A stretch of 64,000 nt of DNA from Macrobrachium rosenbergii (lineage: Eukaryota; Arthropoda; Malacostraca; Decapoda; Palaemonidae). A program made the position numbers and the translations under genes. The stretch is from NCBI RefSeq assembly GCF_040412425.1, contig NC_089766.1, positions 18,420,401 through 18,484,400 of the forward strand, given 5' to 3'. Below are positions 11,288-23,269 of this stretch, piece after piece; within the stretch, counting starts at the first letter, position 1, and each line of letters starts with the position of its first letter. The notes under the pieces are model-generated. The model made no database searches, was not told where the DNA came from, and saw only the letters and a list, made by a program, of their open reading frames with translations.

Positions 11288-11330
11288 GCTATATAAGGGC
11301 GGCGGCTGCACGGCGAGGCTAGTCAATGCC
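11288..11330 (+). promoter_or_regulatory. Possible TATA-box core promoter inside the transposon
   Basis: TATATAAGG at about 11,289-11,298 is followed by a GC-rich stretch. AGTCAATG lies about 30 bp downstream and could act as an initiator-like site. Spacing fits a TATA promoter, and a transposon could use it for its transposase. No intact downstream frame remains, so this is tentative. Confidence 0.3.
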
Positions 11331-12441
11331 GTATTACAGCGACAAGACATGCTACCAGTGCTGAAGCAACGCGCATGGACAACGCATAGCTGAAATGCGT
11401 CAACATAGTTATAGCAAGTAGGGATAGACCAGAAATGTTGCCACATGTCTGAGTATGTGCACGTCATGTTATTGCTGGAGCTTGCAATGATTGCTGCAAA
11501 GCACATAGAGCAGAAAAAAGGCGGCCAAGGGAGGGTGTGGGCGTAGCGTACCTGCAGAAAGGATGGAGCAAGGTCATTTATGACATGTGTTCTGCACAAT
11601 ACGACTATGATCATGAAATGCGAAGACAAGAAGGAGATCAGAGGGCACCCTGTCACACATGCTGTCATCCCTGGTAGCTGGAGGAGTGACCTGTCCTTAG
11701 AGAACAGCCCTTCCAGCAGTGACCAGCACCACTGCAAGCAGGGATGCAAAGGAACAGCGTAACATGCTGAAGGAATCTTTTCATTGGCTGGAAGGCTTCG
11801 TGCACTGGCAGGAGAACATGATTTAGTTACTCTCCTGCATGCCTGATTTTTGTAATTACTTAAATATCTGTTCTTACCTTATATTTTGGACTTATTTAAA
11901 TTCAATAATGTATCCAATTCAGGATTATTTTGCCTGTGCATTTTGTACTTCCGTTTATTTTAGTTGATTTAATAAGATATTGCTCAAATCCATGATATAC
12001 TCTCATCAATGCTTGTTAACTGGGAAGAGAAGATAGAGGCGGGACATGACCTGGGAGTGCGGCGCCTGTCCCTTTTATCCCAGGTCAAAAGCGTTGCCAC
12101 ATCTCCGCGGTTGCCCCGGGGATGCGGCGCTGTACGCATCTACTCCCGCATTCTGACAGCCACGCATTCCTGGGGCAGCGTGGGCCCCCAGGTAAGGGCG
12201 TGGCAGCTGCACAGTCAACCCGCAGGTGGCGCCACACTGTGCGGGTCGGGCCACACTACCTGACAGCTGACCTGGCCACCCCCGCAGGGTTTTGAGCAGG
12301 TCGAAAGGTTCCTGCCCCCCGGCACACGGCCAGGTGGTCTGTAACGGTCGCGCCGCATGCTGCCGCATTTACACAGTGCTTACGGTACATTTACGTTGTA
12401 TTTGCGTTGTGTTTACGTACTTTCTGGCTCCGCCCCGTTCG

Positions 12442-12492
12442 TGGCCGTGCGTGGGCATGCGTGCCTTGATACGTGAATGTGTGAACTTAGCA
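12442..12492 (-). repeat. Right terminal inverted repeat
   Basis: Reverse complement of the left end, finishing GTGTGAACTTAGCA and followed by TAA at 12,493-12,495. An imperfect ~11-bp tandem motif (TTTACGTTGTA-like) lies just inside, at about 12,380-12,420. Confidence 0.85.
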
Positions 12493-12822
12493 TAAGACTG
12501 CGGGCGGGCCGCTCCTCTTTTCATCAATGATAAAGATATAGTGGTCCTTATGTAGCAACTCATCGCTTTTTGATTAATACTAATTCCAATTCATCACTTT
12601 AAACGATAACATGATGATTACGTTTTTTGATATAGCCTATACTAAAAAAAATAGGAATATATCAGTAACTGAATTATTTCCTTCAGGGGAATTTTATTCA
12701 GCATTCTTCAGTGATGTTTTCCTCATGGAATTCAGTGAAAGTATAAATACTAGGGTACATGATAACAGATAGTTGCGCTTTATCTACTTCCATCTTTTTC
12801 TATTCTTTAACCAAATTATATT

Positions 12823-13204
<382 letters not shown>

Positions 13205-13357
13205 GAGCTGAAAGGCGTCATGAACTTTATTTATCAGTTTATCGTAAGCTGACGTTTCATAATGAAATATAAATTGTTGAACCTGACTCCAGAAAATAGA
13301 TTTACAAAAGTACAGCATTAAGATTTAACTGAATGAAATAAAAAAACATATCGCTAA

Positions 13358-13463
13358 CTTTTTGGAGGAAACCAGCTACTGAGTGATACCAAACAAAAGT
13401 TTACCTCGCCTTTAGTTTTTGTTTGGTGTCACTCAGTTCTTGGTCCCCCTCCGGAAAGTTATC
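13358..13463. repeat. Imperfect inverted repeat (~45-bp arms)
   Basis: The left arm (AACTTTTTGGAGGAAACCAG ... CTGAGTGATACCAAACAAAA) pairs with the right arm (TTTTGTTTGGTGTCACTCAG ... CCGGAAAGTT) across a short loop near 13,405-13,418. It can form a hairpin and is not a recognised gene. It is followed by AT-rich DNA ending in AATAAATGAATAAA near 13,610. Confidence 0.7.
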
Positions 13464-13727
13464 ACTCTCTTGCTTTCCATTTTATCTAGTAAATCTTAAT
13501 GTTTTACCTTGTAAATTTTTAAATTCTGATTTGACTTTAACGCTTATATTTTATTATTGCTTTTTTCTGCTTTGAAAATGAGGTTGCTTCCTCAAAACGT
13601 CAGCTTTTATAATAAATGAATAAATAGTTGTGACACTCCTTCACCTCCTTGTTCTATGTTGGTTAACAGCAACATTTATTCCAATTTTCATTATGTATAT
13701 ATATATGTATATATATAGATAGATGAA

Positions 13728-13731
<4 letters not shown>

Positions 13732-13817
<86 letters not shown>
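13732..13817. repeat. (AT)n microsatellite
   Basis: About 40 AT dinucleotides, preceded by shorter ATATGTAT/AGATAGAT motifs from 13,694. Confidence 0.97.
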
Positions 13818-13819
<2 letters not shown>

Positions 13820-13820
<1 letters not shown>

Positions 13821-14270
13821 TCAGGTGCGCCACTGCTCCTTGTGATTCCCGGAATTCTGGAATCTCACCCTCCTCAAGTAGACCATCGCTTCTGTGAGAA
13901 AACTAAGAATTGCCCCGTTCCAGCCTCCAGCATCAGAATAATGAGAAAGAATCAGTTTTCTGATCTCAAAACCCTCTGAATTTCTTAGCGAATCCCGATT
14001 TTCAGCTGTCTAGACATCCACCCTCTTTTTCACTCGGGCGCAAATGAGAATACTGAATAGAGAAGGCATTTGGGTGGAAAGCTACAACAGCTTCTAATGA
14101 ATCCATGTGATAAGCTGTCAAGCATTTTGTAGCAATTAGACAAATGATTTACCAAGATTCTTTCACACGTGAATATTAAGAATCTTTTCTCTGAATATAT
14201 AATCCGTGAGCGAGTGCCAATTTTAAACGCAAAAGCTTATGTGAGAGAGAGAAGCAACTCTAATTCTAGT
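13820..14270. other. Unassigned non-coding sequence
   Basis: No gene, RNA or repeat is supported. Confidence 0.4.
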
Positions 14271-14479
14271 TATTTAGAGCAAAGAAAATTTCACGTCATT
14301 ATAAACACTTCTTAAGTCTGAAACCTCATTATAATTCGCGTTCAGACTGATGCTATCAGCATTGTCAATAATAATGTTAAGCACGACGAGGATCTCTATG
14401 ATGAAGCTAAAAACGACAATGAATATAACATGGGTAATCTGTGATGGGAATCGATATGCTATCGTTGTCCTGAAGAACA

Positions 14480-14480
14480 A

Positions 14481-14556
<76 letters not shown>
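14480..14556. repeat. (TTA)n microsatellite
   Basis: About 25 TTA units. The right edge coincides exactly with the start of a conserved minus-strand coding fragment shared with 59,382-59,530. Confidence 0.98.
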
Positions 14557-14702
14557 GGAAAAAGACCTTCTTTAATACATGTTTTGTTAAACAAAATGGC
14601 AGTTTCAACAGCATTTATTTTATATAGTAAACGCTCAATTCGTCTTATCAATTGCTTTTCTTGCGCTGGAATTAGTTTTGCAAACGATTGACCGATATTC
14701 AT
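14557..14702 (-). pseudogene. Conserved coding fragment B, copy 1 (retroelement ORF piece?)
   Basis: A minus-strand frame starting Met-Asn-Ile-Gly-Gln runs about 49 codons (for example EKQLIRRIERLLYKINAVE, then CIKEGLFP) into a (TTA)n array read as poly-Asn. The minus strand of 59,382-59,530 encodes a diverged relative (EEKRIVRTIEKTLYRINSAD) that also stops at an array edge. The two proteins align without large gaps, with mostly conservative substitutions, which argues for past coding selection. The charged helix followed by a Cys-containing motif resembles N-terminal segments of non-LTR retrotransposon ORFs, but I cannot assign a family. Confidence 0.45.
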
Positions 14703-14801
14703 ATCCGGTGGTTTTATTGATGTGTGGGAGAACTGCCTCCTGCATCACTAAAATCCTCGGATAATCGTTAACTTCTGGCTCATTCCAGTCACAGAAAAAT
14801 A

Positions 14802-14804
14802 TTA

Positions 14805-14871
<67 letters not shown>

Positions 14872-14872
14872 G
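14802..14872. repeat. (TTA)n microsatellite, tail of a non-LTR 3' end
   Basis: About 23 TTA units. On the minus strand it follows the non-LTR 3'-end segment at 14,873-14,975, so it is read as the (AAT)n tail of that insertion. Confidence 0.9.
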
Positions 14873-14975
14873 TTAATTGTATTATTCAGTAGCGGAAGCC
14901 TATTCATATGGAACAAGCACACGGGGCCATTGCTTGAACTTCCAGCTTCCAAAGAATATGGTGTTCATTAGGAAG
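14873..14975 (-). mobile_element. 3' end of an AAT-tailed non-LTR retrotransposon
   Basis: The minus strand matches the 3' UTR of the element at 59,080-59,285: AATGAACACCATATTCTTTGG, then AAGC(T)GGAA...CAA(G)C(C/A)AATGGCCCC, then a GTTCCATATGAATAGG-like block, followed by (AAT)n. Only the last ~100 bp before the tail is present, which fits the 5' truncation typical of target-primed reverse transcription. Confidence 0.7.
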
Positions 14976-14979
14976 AAGT

Positions 14980-15960
14980 GACAGATGGAATCAGTCACTT
15001 ATATGATGTATGAGTGCAATACTTTTACACTGACCTATTCATCTGCTTTGTTGTCTCCTCGTAAAAAAGGCAGACGTCACAACTGATAGCATAAGGAAAA
15101 TAAAAAGGAAAAATCCTTCCATGGCAAAAAAGTCACAATGACGCGAACAGCTCAGCTCCCGAAACGGAGGAAGGACCAGAAGTATGCAATAAAGCTAAAT
15201 TAACTTTTGTGATAAAACGCAACTGACGACCTCTTTAGACTCGACAACGCCAGGCGATCAAGACATTTATTTCGCTCCGAGACAATTCCTCTTCACAGTC
15301 ATTGCTTTTGCTCTCGGTCAAAATGAGAAACTTAATTAGAAGACTGACAGTTACAAATGCCTCCGAGGATCTTACATTGTTATTGCTCGTTTTAAGGCTT
15401 TTGTGTTGTTGTTAGAGGCCTCTTCGTATCAGGAAGTAGTTAATGATTAAAATTTTCAGTTTTATCATGATCGTTGCCATGAAAATAAATGATGAACCAA
15501 TCTAATTAGCACATTTCTAAAACAAGTGAAAAATAAGTAACAGAAGGTGAGCATTAAATAGTTAGATATTAAAACATCACTATTATCTTTGTTCTCAATA
15601 TCTATTTTGAAGTATTCGAATGTCAAATTCTAGCGCAGGCAGAGACAGCCAAAAGTCAGGTTTTGTTTATCAGTAAAGCATTCTACAGTCTCCATAGCTT
15701 TGGATTCCCCTGGGGAGGCTTTTGACCAGTGCGTCAAACTCACCTCCAACGTCCGTGCTCTCTTGCGATTCTAGATTATGAGGCTCTTTCGTTCCAACAA
15801 CTTTTCCACACCTTACAGAGAGCACTTTCTTGATCTTCCACTATTCCCTCCCACAAAAATCTAACGAATTATGTAGACTTTCACCAATCTATACCTTTCC
15901 TTTCGCTCAGTTAGCAAGCTGCCTCATGCCCATAACTCTCTTAGAAGGTAGTTACAATGC
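14980..15960. other. Unassigned non-coding sequence
   Basis: AT-rich sequence with short frames only; no repeat relationship to other parts of the window was seen. Confidence 0.4.
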
Positions 15961-15970
15961 TCAAGATATC

Positions 15971-16198
15971 TCAGATAGTTGGCGCAGGGCATTCCTCTCC
16001 CTCAGTTGCTGAAGTTTCCCCTTGCGTTTCTTCTCCCAAGTACTCATGGAAGACTTCTACCATTTCTACTGACAGCGATTTCCCGAGCTGAAGTTCAGTC
16101 TTCGCCAGCAGCTGGTGGGAATTTCTAAGCTCACCTGATGATTCTGAGGGCCTTGCTTCTATTAGATGTTTCCTTGAACGCCTCTCCAGGCAAGACAT
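15971..16198 (-). CDS. Hypothetical frame, 75 codons
   Basis: A minus-strand frame of charged, non-repetitive composition (for example LRNSHQLLAKTELQLGKS, then VEVFHEYLGEETQGETSA). No domain is recognised. Upstream and downstream there is no splice signal that I can defend. It could be a retroelement fragment or chance. Confidence 0.15.
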   Translation of the reverse strand: MSCLERRSRKHLIEARPSESSGELRNSHQLLAKTELQLGKSLSVEMVEVFHEYLGEETQGETSATEGEECPAPTI

Positions 16199-16276
16199 AT
16201 GGATGCTGATTAGTAATATCTTATTCTGGCCCTGCAGCGAATATCGATAGTCTTCACCCTCTCTCTAGTACCGATC

Positions 16277-16513
16277 ATGCTGCTGACACTCTCAACTAAA
16301 GCTTCAACTGTTATAGAAAGTTCGGGACCTAAAATGCATAACCAAAATGAACTGTTCCAGGATAAGGAGTCTTCTCTGTTCTCTTCTGTCCAACAGTTTT
16401 TGTATGCTGGTATCCAAACTATTCAGGACAAAAAAGAACCACCGAGAGAGGGTTCAACCTTTAACCAAACTTTATGGAAAACCGCAAGTCGTTGGATGTC
16501 TCTGAAACTGTGA
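16277..16513 (+). CDS. Hypothetical frame, 78 codons
   Basis: A plus-strand frame with polar composition and no low complexity (for example SSLFSSVQQFLYAGIQ). It ends just before a very long AT array. No domain or neighbour supports a function, so it is reported only as a possible exon or decayed element. Confidence 0.15.
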   Translation: MLLTLSTKASTVIESSGPKMHNQNELFQDKESSLFSSVQQFLYAGIQTIQDKKEPPREGSTFNQTLWKTASRWMSLKL

Positions 16514-16582
16514 GGGAACATCTTGTTCTTTAACAAGTAGCCTGAATGGATGATGTTCTCATATGTATTTCTGATAGTAAGC

Positions 16583-17616
<1,034 letters not shown>

Positions 17617-17649
17617 TTATCAAGAGTTTACGTTCCTCCCTCCCATTTT

Positions 17650-19065
17650 AGCTGTTATCTAGTTAACCCTTGAAATTTCTCCTCTCTGTTAGCTTTGTCG
17701 GCGCCAATATGGTAGTGAGAGCCCTACCAATGTGCTTGGGGGCACCAGTGTAGGGCAGTATAGGAGTTTCCACATCGCATGATCTGGGGTCGTAAAGCCC
17801 CCTTTCACCCCCATCACGCAGGTGGGAATGAGGTAGTGCTTGGGAGGGCTAAAGGGGTTTATTAGGGCTAGTGGCCAGGTAGGACTTTAATCTTTAAGTA
17901 CCTAACCTTAAGAACTCTTTTCCTCTGCCCTTTTTGCTGGTTGTCTTGACGTCTTTGCAGGAATGTTGGGCTAAAGATGGGGCGCTACAAGACGCTGCTG
18001 GCTTTGGACAAGCAGACACATTCTCATCTTCATACTGGGTGGACCTACCGGCCATCTTCTCCACTTAAACTGGTTGAAACTATCGCCGACAATGGCTGAG
18101 TCGATTGTTTGGCACCGCAATTATCAGACAAGGTTCGTACATCGCAAATAGTCAGTAAACCAGCCCTTCCCCTTCAACTAAAAAACCCCTTAAATTTCCC
18201 ATTTCCTTATCCTTTGACCCCTTCCTCCACAAAACAATTTTCCCTTGTTAAGAATCCGGCCTGGCCTCCCATATCTCGCCATTAATGTGCCTTGAATTTC
18301 AGTAAAGATCCCGTGATAATCATCCATTTATCCCTCTCGAGAGTGCAGCAAAAGACAATTTAGGCTAAAGCAATACCAGTGTTAAATTTCTCTTTTATTG
18401 ACGGTCGCGATCACGTGTTCATTGTTAAAAGCCCAAGCAATTACAATCCCCATATTGTGCCTACGTGATTTCTTCATAATTATCTGCTGGGCTACGTAGT
18501 GGTTAATATTTAAAATGTGTAATGAGTAACATGTTTTAGGGGGATTCCTCTTCCCTTCGTGGGCCGCTGTTCTAATCCAGGACCTCTCTTTCAGGAGAGA
18601 CAAGTTGCTCCATCGCACTCTGTGCCCGATAATTCTGACTGCCTTTCAAATCCTGAAACTATTCCTGGTCCTAGTCCGACCCTTGAAGTCAGTTGTGGCC
18701 TCATAAATTTATATAGATTATTTTCCCCGTCCTGGGTTCAATCCTTTGCAGCAATACTAACTGAGACTATTTAGTGTAATTGAGGCATGACTAAGCTATT
18801 ATTGTAACTGGAATAGTGATTGTACATTGGCCCCCCTTATTACTCAGCTAGCTTGTTGCCAATCACTGCATTATTGTTCTACTGTATGTATCCAATTAAT
18901 GAGTCTGCCCATTGGCTACCATGTCATTTTGTTTGTCTCCTTGTTTCATTGCTAAATCTCTGTAAATAAACCCCTGTAAATTGTAAAAGAACTCTAATTC
19001 CAAATGGCAACCTTCCTCTTTTAATTGTTAAACCAGGGAAAATCTAAGGTAAGTTTCAATTAACG
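17650..19065 (+). repeat. ~1.4 kb dispersed repeat, copy 2 (plus orientation)
   Basis: Homologous to 5,960-7,390 in inverted orientation (see landmarks there). The first ~250 bp (CTTTACGACCCC/GTGATGGGGGTG on the complement) are more diverged. The region 17,915-18,060 corresponds to the small hydrophobic-leader frame of copy 1. At 18,880-19,055 both copies share AATGAGTCTGCCCATT, a TAAATAAACCCCTGTAAATT block with an AATAAA signal, and GGAAAATCTAAGGTA. An AT array follows at 19,167. The element class is unresolved; an LTR or retroelement 3' region is plausible. Confidence 0.7.
18955..18985 (+). terminator. Possible polyadenylation signal in repeat copy 2
   Basis: AATAAA within TGTAAATAAACCCCTGTAAA near 18,962-18,970 is conserved in copy 1 on the minus strand at about 6,065-6,085. 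Conservation in both copies supports a real signal of the ancestral repeat. Confidence 0.35.
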
Positions 19066-19161
19066 TTTCCTTTGTTCATAATCTGGGAGTACTTGGTCCC
19101 TTTGCAGTCACCAGTTTTAAATTTGTTCAATCCTCCCCCCAACCAACACACCCAGTTTATG

Positions 19162-19276
<115 letters not shown>

Positions 19277-19279
19277 TGA

Positions 19280-20240
19280 GGTGTAAAGTGAAGATCACAG
19301 GTAAAACCTTCGTGATGGAAAGCCTTGAGAAGCGACAGTGTAAGGAAAACCCACTGCGACAGAATCAAAGTCTTCTATTTCTTTTATCTTTGAACTTTGA
19401 TTCTTATTCCTTAAGCTGTCTTCTAACCTTCAATAAAAATTTCCGCTATCAATCATAATGGCTGTAGAGCTTTTCTGTGATATATCCAGTACTAACCCAA
19501 TGTTGTTCACTATTGATTACCATCCACTGTTATTACGACTATAGAAAGCACACTTGTCTTGCTGGTACTAACCTTGACCAAGATCTCACACTTCCCATCA
19601 GAATAGCATTTAGAGTTAGTCAGATTTTTTTAATAGAAATTTGGAATTAGGACATAGTAATTTCTCGCCCATCAGTGCTGCAAATGTTCATTGAGGTTTC
19701 GGGCAAACCTGTCAGCATGCCCACAAAGCAAAAAGAAGTAGAAATCCTTGAAAAAGATCGTCGTCAGAAATGCATGAACACAAGTGTGTCAATTCTCTTC
19801 CATCATCTGTCTCTTGAGTAGGAAGACTTCTCTCTACGTCTCGAAGAACAAATGCTCTCTGTCTCTCTGTCTCATGGGCATTCCTGTCCTTAGTTTACGG
19901 GTACTGTAATGGCTCACGTTATATCATGATAGCGATGTCTCGCCCTTCACTTGTTTCAGGCGTCCATTGCGAGCACCAGGGAGCCAGCGCATAGTGGCCT
20001 CTGTCAGTCTGATGCTTGTTGACATGGACACCTTCATATGTGGGAAGACTGACAGACAAAACGCTACCAAAGACTTCACGGGGGAGCTAGATACACGAAA
20101 CATGCAAATGTGCGCTCATGATGACTTAGCTGTCAGTTGTTTGGAATAAGAGAGTCCCAAATAATACACTAAGCACCTGTTACCACCAAGTACACTTCAC
20201 CCATCCAATAGGAATCGCTTGATTGCATAGAGTACTGAGG
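19280..20240. other. Unassigned non-coding sequence
   Basis: No frame above background, no RNA gene and no repeat relationship recognised. Confidence 0.4.
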
Positions 20241-20248
20241 AAGTCTGG

Positions 20249-20249
<1 letters not shown>

Positions 20250-20289
<40 letters not shown>
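20250..20289. repeat. (GA)n microsatellite
   Basis: About 20 GA units. Confidence 0.97.
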
Positions 20290-20291
<2 letters not shown>

Positions 20292-20382
20292 CCTAAACAT
20301 TTACTCTCTATCTTTGATAGTTCATTCAAGGATGCCAAGCGTCCTCTTGACAGGAAATTGAGGACATGAAAAAACAAGAAAA

Positions 20383-20770
20383 AAATTGCGCCGAAGTGTC
20401 TTCAGCGCAATCGAGTTTTCTGTACAGGCGCTAAAGCGTATAATTAAGACCAACGAAAATAAATCTATCTTTCGGTGGCCTCGGTATAATGCTCTATGTG
20501 CCGCGGCCCATGAAACTTTAACCACTGCCCAGTGGTGGCCTATCGTATTATGGCTAACTTTAACCTTTAATCAAATAAAAACTACTGAGGCTAGAGGGCC
20601 GCAATTTGGTCTGTTCGATGATTGGAGGGTGGATGATCAACATACTTATTTGCAGCCCTCTAGCCTCAATGAACACAAGACACCTGAGGCGGACGAAAAA
20701 AGTGCGGACGGACAGACCAGCATCTCAATAGTTTTCTTTACCAGAAAGCTAAAACTGAATATGGTTCAGC
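20383..20770 (+). repeat. Four-hairpin dispersed repeat, copy 1
   Basis: Homologous to 39,607-40,018 in the same orientation. It is built from consecutive inverted repeats. Hairpin 1 is ATTGCGCCGAAG/CTTCAGCGCAAT at the 5' end. Hairpin 2 is AC(C)AACGAAA...TTTCGGTGG, degraded here. Hairpin 3 is GAGGCTAGAGGGC...GCCCTCTAGCCTC, enclosing GATTGGAGGGTGGATGATCA. Hairpin 4 is TAGTTTTCT...AGAAAGCTA at the 3' end. The 131-codon frame across it is incidental. The class is unknown. The hairpin-ended architecture is compatible with a MITE-like or structured non-autonomous element. Confidence 0.8.
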
Positions 20771-21043
20771 AGTTTCAGTGACAAAACATTTTGCAAATGG
20801 ATAATAACGGAAACCTGGGGCATCTAGAATGTTACGGAATGTCCATCCAGACTGATCAAACCAAGAGAACTAAATGATCATTAGCGTGCGAATGTGAAAC
20901 GAGGAACGATGCCTCTCCAGTGCAAACATTCCGAGGTTAAATTGCGCATCGTGATCGTTCTCCATATAACGCCAAAACGGCTCAGTGAGCTATGGCCGAA
21001 ATACCCGAATACCCCGATATTTATTGTTATACCAACATCTCAA

Positions 21044-21044
<1 letters not shown>

Positions 21045-21113
<69 letters not shown>
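21045..21113. repeat. (CT)n microsatellite
   Basis: About 34 TC units. Confidence 0.98.
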
Positions 21114-21114
<1 letters not shown>

Positions 21115-21219
21115 ATAATGTCAGTCATCAAATGCTGTTTTTCACCGCGTGCACTGTTTGTATAAGGGTGAATTTTTACGTTCAGTTTTAAAATATATAA
21201 ATATTTTCTCTTCTTTTAT

Positions 21220-21433
<214 letters not shown>

Positions 21434-21636
21434 GAGTGCGTTGGTATTCTCAATTTCTCTGTCATTACAACTTTTTTTTACATAAGATTCTTCAAATCCG
21501 CTTGAATGAAAGCGCTTTGTGCTAAGATCACTCGAAATCCTACCCACAAAATAACGTGCTTCAGACATTTCAGGTAAGATATTGGTCCACAGCCAGGAAA
21601 ATAATTTCTGGTATCAAACAGCAGTTTTCGTCGATG

Positions 21637-21637
<1 letters not shown>

Positions 21638-21672
<35 letters not shown>
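21638..21672. repeat. (GA)n microsatellite
   Basis: About 17 GA units directly upstream of dispersed-repeat copy 2 at 21,688. Confidence 0.97.
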
Positions 21673-21674
<2 letters not shown>

Positions 21675-21687
21675 AAAAACTTAGAAA

Positions 21688-21990
21688 AAGCCCATTTCAT
21701 CTCAACAACCAAGTAAAATGATTTCCTCCATAAATTCCCGATGACAATAGATTGGATGACGTAAGTTTTACCCTTAACACGAAAGCGATTCTCTGAAGCA
21801 GGAGAGTTATGGCTGCGATGTTCAGCGACGAAGACAGTCTCATCTAACTTTCGCATAACTTTCGCATCCTTGAAATATGCGCAAAGGAAACCCGTACTTA
21901 CAGGGAATCCAGTTTCCACGGAGGGAGTCATGCGATTAATGGTCGAGAAGTGTTTAATACAACTGCAAAAGTTGGACATTACTAAATCTG
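21688..21990 (+). repeat. Dispersed repeat, copy 2 (pair with 9,562-9,845)
   Basis: Shares the ordered blocks listed for 9,562-9,845, with an extra ~35 bp insertion (CAGGGAATCCAGTTTCCACG region) before the AACTGCAAAAGTTGGACA block. Class unknown. Confidence 0.7.
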
Positions 21991-22384
21991 ATAACACCAG
22001 GCCAGGCAGAGGACATTGGTCACTGAGTTAGAAAACCAGCTGAGAAAATTTAATCACCTCCTTAAACAAAGGGAACTGAAAAGGAAGATTAACCCAACAC
22101 CTTGGTTTATTTCTATAGCTCACTACCAAGAATTTCTTGCATTCCGTGCGAACACATTGTCTAAAAGATTTGAATCGATAATAAAATATATTAATCGTCA
22201 TCATTTTATTTATGCATCTTTCAGAGCTCCATGGTTTCAACATTTTCCGTCAAGCCCGATACACCATGATTAATGAGCTGGTTATTAGTGGATCTGAAGG
22301 TAATTAGTTTTTATAGTGATTTCCAGGTACAAAGGGCCCTTAACACGTGATGGGATGTTGTGGAAAATCTAGTTGATAAATCCG

Positions 22385-22471
22385 GGAGGAAGACTTTGGG
22401 ATTTTATTCCCTGGTTCAGAACGCAAACATTCTAACCGAGGGGAGATTCAGTGTATATTTGATAGTTGTGC
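22385..22471 (+). repeat. Left arm of inverted repeat flanking a LINE fragment
   Basis: Contains GGATTTTATTCC, AACATTCTAACCGAGG and GATTCAGTGTATATTTGATAGTTGTG. Its reverse complement is at 22,888-22,972 (CACAACTATCAAATATACAC ... GGAATAAATTCC). The arms are about 85 bp and enclose about 415 bp. Confidence 0.75.
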
Positions 22472-22539
22472 TTTTTCCATACTGCATTAGCTGACAGGTT
22501 TTGGTGGTTCGATCCTGCCTTGCTTTCTGTGCGCGAAGT

Positions 22540-22740
22540 CATTGTATTAGGGTCAAGACTGATTTGGTTTGGACATCTGGCGATGGGGAGAGATCATGGA
22601 AATGTAAGTGCTGGAGAGACGAAGGAGAGGGAGCCTGAGAGAAGATGGAGAGAGAGAGAGAGACTGCAGTTGAGGAGACATGAGAGACATGGGAATAGAC
22701 GGATGCAAGACATAAGATAGAAACACCTAATAAAAAAGAC
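22540..22740 (+). pseudogene. C-terminal fragment of a non-LTR retrotransposon polymerase
   Basis: The plus frame reads RLIWFGHLAMGRDHGN, then a basic stretch (ERRWRER) and RRHERHGNRRMQDIR. The R-L-x-W-F/Y-G-H-V/L motif followed by a basic R-R-W stretch and a final helix is characteristic of the extreme C-terminus of many invertebrate non-LTR polymerases. Only about 65 codons remain, with small frame defects (a GA-run expansion at 22,648-22,660). It sits between the two arms of an inverted repeat. Confidence 0.5.
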
Positions 22741-22780
22741 ATGAAAAACAGTGATCCTAGTAGGGAATAAGCTGAGAAAG

Positions 22781-22781
<1 letters not shown>

Positions 22782-22822
<41 letters not shown>

Positions 22823-22826
22823 TCTA

Positions 22827-22866
<40 letters not shown>
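22782..22866. repeat. (AT)n microsatellite
   Basis: Two AT runs with an ACTCTATACT interruption. Confidence 0.97.
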
Positions 22867-22868
<2 letters not shown>

Positions 22869-22887
22869 TCAACTAATACAGTATGAA

Positions 22888-22972
22888 ACACAACTATCAA
22901 ATATACACTGAATCTCACTTCGGTTAGAATGTTTGTTTTTGAATCAGGAATAAATTCCAAAAATCTTTTCTC
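22888..22972 (-). repeat. Right arm of inverted repeat
   Basis: Reverse complement of 22,385-22,471 with about 85-90 percent identity by eye. An AT array starts just outside it at 22,975. Confidence 0.75.
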
Positions 22973-22973
22973 C

Positions 22974-22974
<1 letters not shown>

Positions 22975-23067
<93 letters not shown>
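22975..23067. repeat. (AT)n microsatellite
   Basis: Two AT runs joined by an ACTAT interruption. Confidence 0.97.
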
Positions 23068-23069
<2 letters not shown>

Positions 23070-23269
23070 AATTATCTAATGCTGGAAAAGAGCTACGATC
23101 CTTCTCCTGCTCTTACGTCTACTTTGAGACACGGATGCATTCCAGCTGCCATCCTTTATTTTTTATTTGTTTTTAATTATTTTTATTTGTTTATTTTTTT
23201 TATTTATTTATTTTCATTTATTTATATTTACTTATTTTTAGTAAACGCAGCATTGAGAAAAGGCTTCTG

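Larger units (their letters stand above)
10958..12492. mobile_element. PIF/Harbinger-like DNA transposon, 1,535 bp, decayed
   Basis: The left end TGCTAAGTTCACACATTCAC is repeated in inverted orientation at the right end. The first 28 bp are identical, and similarity extends to about 50 bp with roughly three mismatches. TAA lies directly outside both ends (10,955-10,957 and 12,493-12,495), giving a 3-bp target-site duplication. A TWA duplication is typical of the PIF/Harbinger superfamily. The element is GC-richer than its flanks. The interior has only broken frames on both strands, for example about 120 codons at 11,022-11,393 and 163 codons at 11,258-11,749, and no clear DDE catalytic motif. 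It is therefore probably non-autonomous or dead. Confidence 0.8.

Noticed and set aside
11258..11749. 163-codon minus-strand frame in the DNA transposon
   Set aside because: Cys-rich with no transposase motif; the plus strand of the same stretch also reads through in pieces, so strand and coding status are unsupported.
14635..14952. Poly-Asn protein-like frames over TTA arrays (also 35,070-36,092, 59,150-59,509, 60,689-60,890)
   Set aside because: Asn and Leu/Ile runs come from the trinucleotide arrays. Only the non-array parts (fragment B and the non-LTR 3' end) are kept.
20386..20781. 131-codon plus-strand frame
   Set aside because: It lies wholly inside the four-hairpin repeat, and the second copy does not keep the frame.
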